Positions 62,813 through 64,000 of a stretch of DNA of 64,000 bases are shown in pieces (within the stretch, counting starts at the first letter, position 1; every line of letters starts with the position of its first letter). The DNA lies in contig SCRT01000001.1 in NCBI GenBank assembly GCA_004298465.1, positions 248,001 to 312,000 on the forward strand, written 5' to 3'. The stretch comes from Nevskiaceae bacterium. Lineage in GTDB: Bacteria > Pseudomonadota > Gammaproteobacteria > Nevskiales > Nevskiaceae. Below the pieces are notes generated by a model that saw only the letters and a list, made by a program, of their open reading frames with translations, did no database searches and was not told where the DNA came from. The translations under genes and the position numbers were made by a program.

Positions 62813-63178
62813 GTGAATACCCGCGTGCTCCTGCTGCTGACCCTCCTGTGCCTGCTGGGCGCACGCGGGCTGGGTGTACACCTGCACAATATCGCGTCAC
62901 CAGTACAAGCACTGCAAACACACACGGTGGCTGCGTCGCATCTCGCCCACTACGGCGAGGATGGCGATGCGTCCCAGGCTGCGGAAATCGACCTGATCGG
63001 CCAGAACCTCAATACCATCTTCATGCCGGCGTTGTTCGTGGTGGCAGCTTTCCTGGTGCTGCTGCTGGTGTTGCCGCTGGCGGTTAGGCAACGGCTGCCA
63101 CGCGCCCCGATATGTCTGGGCGCCCGTGCAAGACTTGCGTTTCGGCTCTGTCCACCCTCCCAGGCTCCTCCGTACTGA
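62813..63178 (+). CDS. Small membrane protein upstream of the CzcC-like gene
   Basis: I do not recognise a family. The 121-residue product (GTG start) has an N-terminal hydrophobic helix or signal (RVLLLLTLLCLLGARGLG), His-containing segments (VHLHNI, THTVAASHLAHYG) and a second helix (MPALFVVAAFLVLLLVLPLA). Small His-bearing membrane proteins often precede czcCBA genes, so a role in metal sensing or delivery is possible. Confidence 0.5.
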   Translation: MNTRVLLLLTLLCLLGARGLGVHLHNIASPVQALQTHTVAASHLAHYGEDGDASQAAEIDLIGQNLNTIFMPALFVVAAFLVLLLVLPLAVRQRLPRAPICLGARARLAFRLCPPSQAPPY

Positions 63179-63253
63179 CGTCAACCTGATCGACGCGCTC
63201 GCCGCGTCGCCTTGACGTCTGCCGGCCTTTGCCGGCACCCACGGAGACACCCA

Positions 63254-64000
63254 ATGTATTTTCGTTTCGCGCGCGCCCTGTGCGTGCTTTTCGTGCTTGG
63301 CTTGAGCCCCTTGCCAAGCCTCGCGGAATCCCTGCGTGTACCCACGCAGACCGAAGTTTTGACCTTGTCTCACGCCCTTGCCAAGGCGCTGGAAAGCAGC
63401 CCGGAACTGGCGGCTTTCCCGGCGACAAGGCGCATCGTCGAAGCCGAGAAGCTGCAGGCCAGCTTGTATCCGAACCCCAGCGTCGGGCTGGAGCTGGAGA
63501 ATTTTGCCGGTAGCGGCAATCTGCGCGGTGGCCAGGCGCTGCAAAGCACGCTGACGCTGTCGCAAGTGATCCCGCTGGGGCAAAAGCTGGAGCGCAACGT
63601 GGAGGTTGCCACGGCGCGCCTCGGTGACGTGGTCGCCGACTATGACATCGCGCGGCTTGATGTACTGGCTGAAACCGCGCGCCGTTACACGGATGTGGCC
63701 GAGGCCCAGGCACGCGATGTCCTTGCGCGGCGCAGTGTGGAGCTGGCCGAAAATACCCTGCAAGCGGTGCAGCGCCGGGTGCGTGCAGGAGCCACTTCCA
63801 GTGCTGAAACCAGCCGGGCGCAGGTGGCGCTGATACAGGCTCAAATCGACCTGCAGCGTGCCGCGGCCCAACTGGATGCGGCACGCATTGCCCTGGCGGC
63901 GATGTGGGGGGCGACCGAGCCGAGCTTCGAAGAGATCGGTGCTGATCTCGCCAGCTTGCCGCCGCTCAAGGCCTTCGGTGAGTTTGTTGCCGCCATGGAG
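63254..64000 (+). CDS. CzcC-like outer-membrane efflux protein (partial)
   Basis: The frame from ATG 63254 is open to the window end (249 codons). A signal peptide (ARALCVLFVLGLSPLPSLAE) is followed by the TolC-family helical pattern: SHALAKALESSPELAAFPAT, ASLYPNPSVGLELENFAGSG, GGQALQSTLTLSQVIPLGQK, RRVRAGATSSAETSRAQVAL. The LxLxxxNFxGxG...QxIPLGxK pattern is that of CzcC/CusC-type proteins of heavy-metal RND pumps. The pump genes would follow beyond the window. Confidence 0.85.
   Translation, partial: MYFRFARALCVLFVLGLSPLPSLAESLRVPTQTEVLTLSHALAKALESSPELAAFPATRRIVEAEKLQASLYPNPSVGLELENFAGSGNLRGGQALQSTLTLSQVIPLGQKLERNVEVATARLGDVVADYDIARLDVLAETARRYTDVAEAQARDVLARRSVELAENTLQAVQRRVRAGATSSAETSRAQVALIQAQIDLQRAAAQLDAARIALAAMWGATEPSFEEIGADLASLPPLKAFGEFVAAME

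Overview
The window looks like part of a GC-rich gammaproteobacterial chromosome, probably near the Nevskiales/Xanthomonadales, from a metal-rich habitat. This is inferred from the gene order rpsP-rimM-trmD-rplS, a GlrK/QseG/GlrR three-gene set, a QseB/PmrA-type two-component system, a XanB2-like chorismatase, and many copper, nickel/cobalt, iron and Czc-type resistance genes. No 16S rRNA gene is present, so the lineage is a guess.

Region 1 (1-5.1 kb, + strand) holds the end of an MMPL/RND-type exporter, a secreted YCF48-like beta-propeller protein, a DUF1302 outer-membrane-type protein and a lipoprotein, closed by a strong terminator. Convergent to it (5.4-13.4 kb, - strand) is a tightly overlapping neutral-lipid operon: alpha/beta hydrolase, glycerol-3-phosphate acyltransferase, HAD-phosphatase/acyltransferase fusion, WS/DGAT acyltransferase, monoacylglycerol-lipase-like hydrolase and acyl-CoA ligase. 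Together these could activate fatty acids, build acylglycerols or wax esters, and remobilise them.

Region 2 (13.7-25.1 kb) has an ABC importer without a binding protein. Its ATPase and double permease genes are split by a divergent chorismatase gene. After it come the ribosomal/tRNA-modification operon rpsP-rimM-trmD-rplS, a DUF3015-DUF4105 pair and htpG.

Region 3 (25.3-43.2 kb) looks like an inserted exopolysaccharide island bordered by decayed IS3-family sequence; the left copy carries a nested, also decayed IS30 element. The - strand operon encodes a TolC-like outer-membrane protein, a zinc-ribbon (TackOD1-like) protein, a cellulose-synthase-like GT2, an HlyD-type protein, and TviB and TviC, which convert UDP-GlcNAc to UDP-GalNAcA. 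Divergent to it are glmS, a secreted unknown, and GlrK, a QseG-like lipoprotein and the sigma54 activator GlrR. The 663-base gap between the two operons holds two outward-facing sequences that match the sigma54 promoter consensus, with TGTC-N10-GACA-type GlrR sites between them. I read this as a self-contained sigma54/GlrR-switched amino-sugar polysaccharide system with its own GlmS. It is the most interesting locus here.

Region 4 (43.4-53.2 kb) has an initiator tRNA, an HpnI-like glycosyltransferase with a PAP2 phosphatase, a QseC/QseB (PmrB/PmrA)-like two-component system and a TolC-MFP-RND efflux operon. PmrA/QseB-type direct repeats lie upstream of both the glycosyltransferase and the efflux/regulator genes. 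Region 5 (53.2-64 kb) is a metal-resistance block: CopL-like protein, CopA, CopB, a cytochrome c with a His/Met-rich tail, a frameshifted CusF-like gene, an MFS transporter, a broken Na+/Ca2+ exchanger, an RcnR-type sensor divergent from an EamA transporter, a FetAB-like iron exporter, and the start of a CzcC-like gene cut by the window end.
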